Under the pieces are notes generated by a model. The model was not told the DNA's origin. It saw only the letters and a list, made by a program, of their open reading frames with translations, and searched no databases. This document shows, piece by piece, positions 61,766-64,000 of a stretch of DNA of 64,000 bases. The translations under genes and the position numbers were made by a program. The DNA is from Acidobacteriota bacterium (GTDB taxonomy: Bacteria; Acidobacteriota; Terriglobia; Terriglobales; SCQP01): assembly GCA_021818955.1 (NCBI GenBank), contig JAKASR010000012.1:1-64000 (forward strand). The letters run 5' to 3'. Each line of letters opens with the position of its first letter. Position 1 is the stretch's first letter.

Positions 61766-64000
61766 CTAATTGCGGAGCGCTTTGCCCGTTTTCAGCATGT
61801 GGGCAATGCGATCGCGCGTGCGAGCTTCCCCGCATAACGACAAAAATGCCTCCCGCTCCAATTCCAAAACCGCTTCTTCGGTTAACCCGGCGCCGGCCGG
61901 AGCGCCCCCGCCGGCGATCACGCCGGCCAGTTGGCGCGCGAGATGGAGATCGTAATCGCTGATGCGGGCCGCCTGATGCAGTAGGTAAGCGCCCAGTTCC
62001 AGCCGCGCCCGGAAGTCGGGCCCGGCGGCGGGAATCAACTCCGGCGCCCGCGGGCTCCAGCCTCGCTCTGCCAGCCGTAGGGCTTCGGCTCTGGCCTCTT
62101 CCAGCAGGCGGTCGCGATTGGGCACGATGACGGCGGCATCGCCGAGTAGGCCCCATTTCCGCGCTTCGTGGGCGGAGCTGGAGACGTGGCTCAGCGCGAT
62201 GGTTTCAAACGCCGACTGCAGCGCATCCTCATAGGCATCCAATGCGCCCGGCGGCTTCATGGCGCTCGTGCTCGCCCGCGCCGCGCGCATCATCTCTTTG
62301 CATCCGCCCCCGGCCGGAATCAGGCCGACGCCCAACTCCACCAGGCCGCAATAGAGTTCCACATGCGCGACCACCCGCGGCGCCGAAAGCATCAATTCGC
62401 AGCCCCCGCCCAGGGTCAGGCCAAAAGGCGCGGCCACCACCGGCACGGGCGAGCGCTTCAGTGCCAGGTTCATGCGCTGAAAACCTTCCACGGCGAGGGC
62501 GATATCATCCCAATTTTCTTCATCCATTTCCAGCAGCAACAACAGCAGATTGGCGCCGGCGGAAAACTGCGCCCCCTCGTTGCCCACCACCAGCGCGCGA
62601 AACGGCGCCGGGCGCTCGTGCAAAACCGACGTGATCAGCTCGGCGGTTTCGGGGCCGATCGTGTTCAGCTTGGAATGAAACTCCAGGCAAGCCACGCCGT
62701 CACCCAGATCCTTCAGCGAGCAGCCGGCATTGCGCCGCATCACCGGCGCGGTTTCGAGCCGTGGCCGCGGCAGCGCCAGCGGGGCATAATCGCCTCTGGC
62801 GGCATCGAAAACCTGCCGCGTCGCCGGTGCGTACCAGCCTGCCGCGCCCGCTTTTTCCAGTTCCGCCACCGCATGCGGCAGTTGCCGGGCATGGCCCCGC
62901 CAGTACGCCAGGGTGGCGGCGAATCCGGCTGCGTCCCACAACTCGAAGGGCCCCCACTCCCAACGAAAACCCCAGCGCATGGCGCGATCTATGATTTCCG
63001 GCGATACCTTGAGCTCGGGCAGGATCTCCGCGCAATATAGCCAAAGCTCGCCCAGGGAGCGCCAGAGAAATTGCCGCGCCTGATCGTCCGCCGGCGCTTC
63101 CAGCAGCAGCGCCCGCAGCCGCTCTCCGATATCGGGCAGGGCCTCGGCGCGGCGCAATGCCGGCAGTTCCGAACGCCGCCGGGGACGATATTCCATCGTC
63201 TCCAGGTCCAGCGCCAGCACCTGGCTCGGCGGGGCATCGCCTCCCGGCGGCGCCGGCGCCGGCAGGCGGCGATAAAACCCCTGGCCGGTTTTTTCGCCTA
63301 GCCAGCCGCGGCTCAGCATGGCTTCCAGATAGCCGGGCAAGCGGTAACGATCGGCTTCGCGCGGCAGCCGCCGGCGCGCGTTCTCGGCCACTTTGGCCAG
63401 CACATCGAGCCCGACCACGTCGGCGGTGCGGAAGGTCGCCGATTTCGGCCAGCCCAGCAACTCGCCGGTTAGCGCATCGGCATCTTCCACGCTCAGGCCC
63501 AGTTCCGCGGCGGCCTCGGCCGCGCGCAGAAAAGAATAGGCCCCGACGCGATTGGCGATGAAATTGGGCGTATCGGGCGCGTGCAGCACGCCTTTTCCCA
63601 GTTGCCGCTCGGCGTAGCCGGTGAGGGCGGTAACTGCCTCGGCGCCGGTCTCGGGCAGCGGAATCAATTCCAGCAGGGGCAGGTAACGCGGTGGATTGAA
63701 AAAATGCGCGCCCAGGGCGCGCCGCCGCGCTTCAGCCGGCAGCGCGGCGCAGATTGCCGCCACGGATAAGCCGCTGGTATTGGTGCTGAAAATGGCGTGC
63801 GGGGCAAGATAGGGTGCGCTGCGGGCCAGCAACGCGCGCTTGATTTCCAATTCTTCGGCGACGGCTTCGATGACCCAATCGGCGCTGCGCAACGATTCGA
63901 GATCGTCATCGAAGTTGCCCAACTCCACCAGCCGCGCCTGCTCGGGCAGAAATAACGCCGGCGGCTTGGCTTCCAGCGCCCGCCGCCAGCCCGCGCGCGC
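61766..64000 (-). CDS. fadN: 3-hydroxyacyl-CoA dehydrogenase/enoyl-CoA hydratase, FadN type (partial, 5' end outside window)
   Basis: The last ~744 residues of a two-domain beta-oxidation enzyme; the frame is open to the right edge, and EAKPPALFLPEQARLVELGN continues upstream of the GTG at 63926-63928, so that codon is not the start. The dehydrogenase part has DWVIEAVAEELEIK, SNTSG-like IFSTNTSGLSVAAI, GAHFFNPPRYLPLLELIP and NRVGAYSFL. A helical middle follows. The C-terminal hydratase/isomerase part has LNTIGPETAELI, FSAGANLLLLLLE and APFGLTLGGGCELML. Dehydrogenase-first order matches FadN (YusL), not FadB. It oxidises and hydrates acyl-CoA before the thiolase encoded next. Confidence 0.93.
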   Translation of the reverse strand, partial: ARAGWRRALEAKPPALFLPEQARLVELGNFDDDLESLRSADWVIEAVAEELEIKRALLARSAPYLAPHAIFSTNTSGLSVAAICAALPAEARRRALGAHFFNPPRYLPLLELIPLPETGAEAVTALTGYAERQLGKGVLHAPDTPNFIANRVGAYSFLRAAEAAAELGLSVEDADALTGELLGWPKSATFRTADVVGLDVLAKVAENARRRLPREADRYRLPGYLEAMLSRGWLGEKTGQGFYRRLPAPAPPGGDAPPSQVLALDLETMEYRPRRRSELPALRRAEALPDIGERLRALLLEAPADDQARQFLWRSLGELWLYCAEILPELKVSPEIIDRAMRWGFRWEWGPFELWDAAGFAATLAYWRGHARQLPHAVAELEKAGAAGWYAPATRQVFDAARGDYAPLALPRPRLETAPVMRRNAGCSLKDLGDGVACLEFHSKLNTIGPETAELITSVLHERPAPFRALVVGNEGAQFSAGANLLLLLLEMDEENWDDIALAVEGFQRMNLALKRSPVPVVAAPFGLTLGGGCELMLSAPRVVAHVELYCGLVELGVGLIPAGGGCKEMMRAARASTSAMKPPGALDAYEDALQSAFETIALSHVSSSAHEARKWGLLGDAAVIVPNRDRLLEEARAEALRLAERGWSPRAPELIPAAGPDFRARLELGAYLLHQAARISDYDLHLARQLAGVIAGGGAPAGAGLTEEAVLELEREAFLSLCGEARTRDRIAHMLKTGKALRN

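Noticed and set aside
63926-63928. GTG as start of the FadN-like gene
   Set aside because: The frame and family similarity continue beyond it to the window edge, so the gene is truncated by the window.
1-64000. tRNA, rRNA or riboswitch genes
   Set aside because: Reading both strands for T-loop-like GGTTCGA sequences found only hits inside clear coding genes, and no leader with a known riboswitch pattern was recognised. A covariance-model search was not possible here.

Overview
The window reads as high-GC chromosomal DNA of a Gram-negative bacterium, most likely an Acidobacteriota member. The clues are gene families typical of that phylum: a stand-alone ~800-residue MacB/FtsX permease, a GWxTD-domain secreted protein, beta-barrel proteins with an N-terminal carboxypeptidase-regulatory-like domain, a HemQ/chlorite-dismutase-family protein beside a coproporphyrin-type ferrochelatase, and a short secreted-protein motif (FDLSTAAL...) common there. 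LpxL-type acyltransferase, outer-membrane barrels and a meso-DAP-type MurE fit a diderm cell wall. There is no rRNA or tRNA gene to place it more exactly.

Layout. 1-1.7 kb: the 3' end of a primase/helicase-like gene of a mobile element, a short-repeat array, a DUF1810 gene and a VapBC toxin-antitoxin pair. 1.7-11.6 kb: secreted conserved protein, ferrochelatase, membrane transporter-like protein, LuxR-type regulator, DNA polymerase IV, murE, a degenerate protease-like secreted protein and a YihY/BrkB membrane protein. 11.6-16.2 kb: a minus-strand MacAB-like export operon (adaptor, ATPase, two different permeases). 16.6-24.7 kb: GWxTD protein, barrel protein, PDZ-type sensor kinase and sigma-54 activator, all on the plus strand and probably one functional unit. 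24.7-35.9 kb: SDR enzyme, TPR protein, DUF2071 protein, family-5 uracil-DNA glycosylase, 7Fe ferredoxin, polysaccharide deacetylase, fabI, an ArnT/PMT-type glycosyltransferase with an LpxL-like acyltransferase, a FecR-like protein and a 6-phosphogluconate dehydrogenase.

36-45.6 kb: nth with a HemQ-like gene, the large permease, a minus-strand run (redoxin, rph, acuI-like, rdgB), a DHH phosphoesterase and serS. 46-60.1 kb: a DUF2339 membrane protein, then a carbohydrate-use region: GH3 enzyme with a CBM6-like insert, a 1125-residue TonB-dependent receptor, TPR protein, GH63/GH37-like glycosidase and a second GH3 enzyme. 60.2-64 kb: a truncated PIN toxin beside a second short-repeat array, then fadA and the 3' part of fadN for fatty acid beta-oxidation.

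Non-coding DNA is the most unusual part. (1) Two arrays 60 kb apart (270-376 and 60385-60481) share one layout but use unrelated repeat words; each lies beside a gene fragment. (2) A ~42-bp element occurs six times, always on the plus strand, sometimes preceded by a UUCG-tetraloop hairpin, with shortened derivatives. (3) Two further tandem arrays lie upstream of the TonB receptor and of the GH63-like gene. Several genes have a -10 box so close to the start codon that leaderless or nearly leaderless transcripts are likely.
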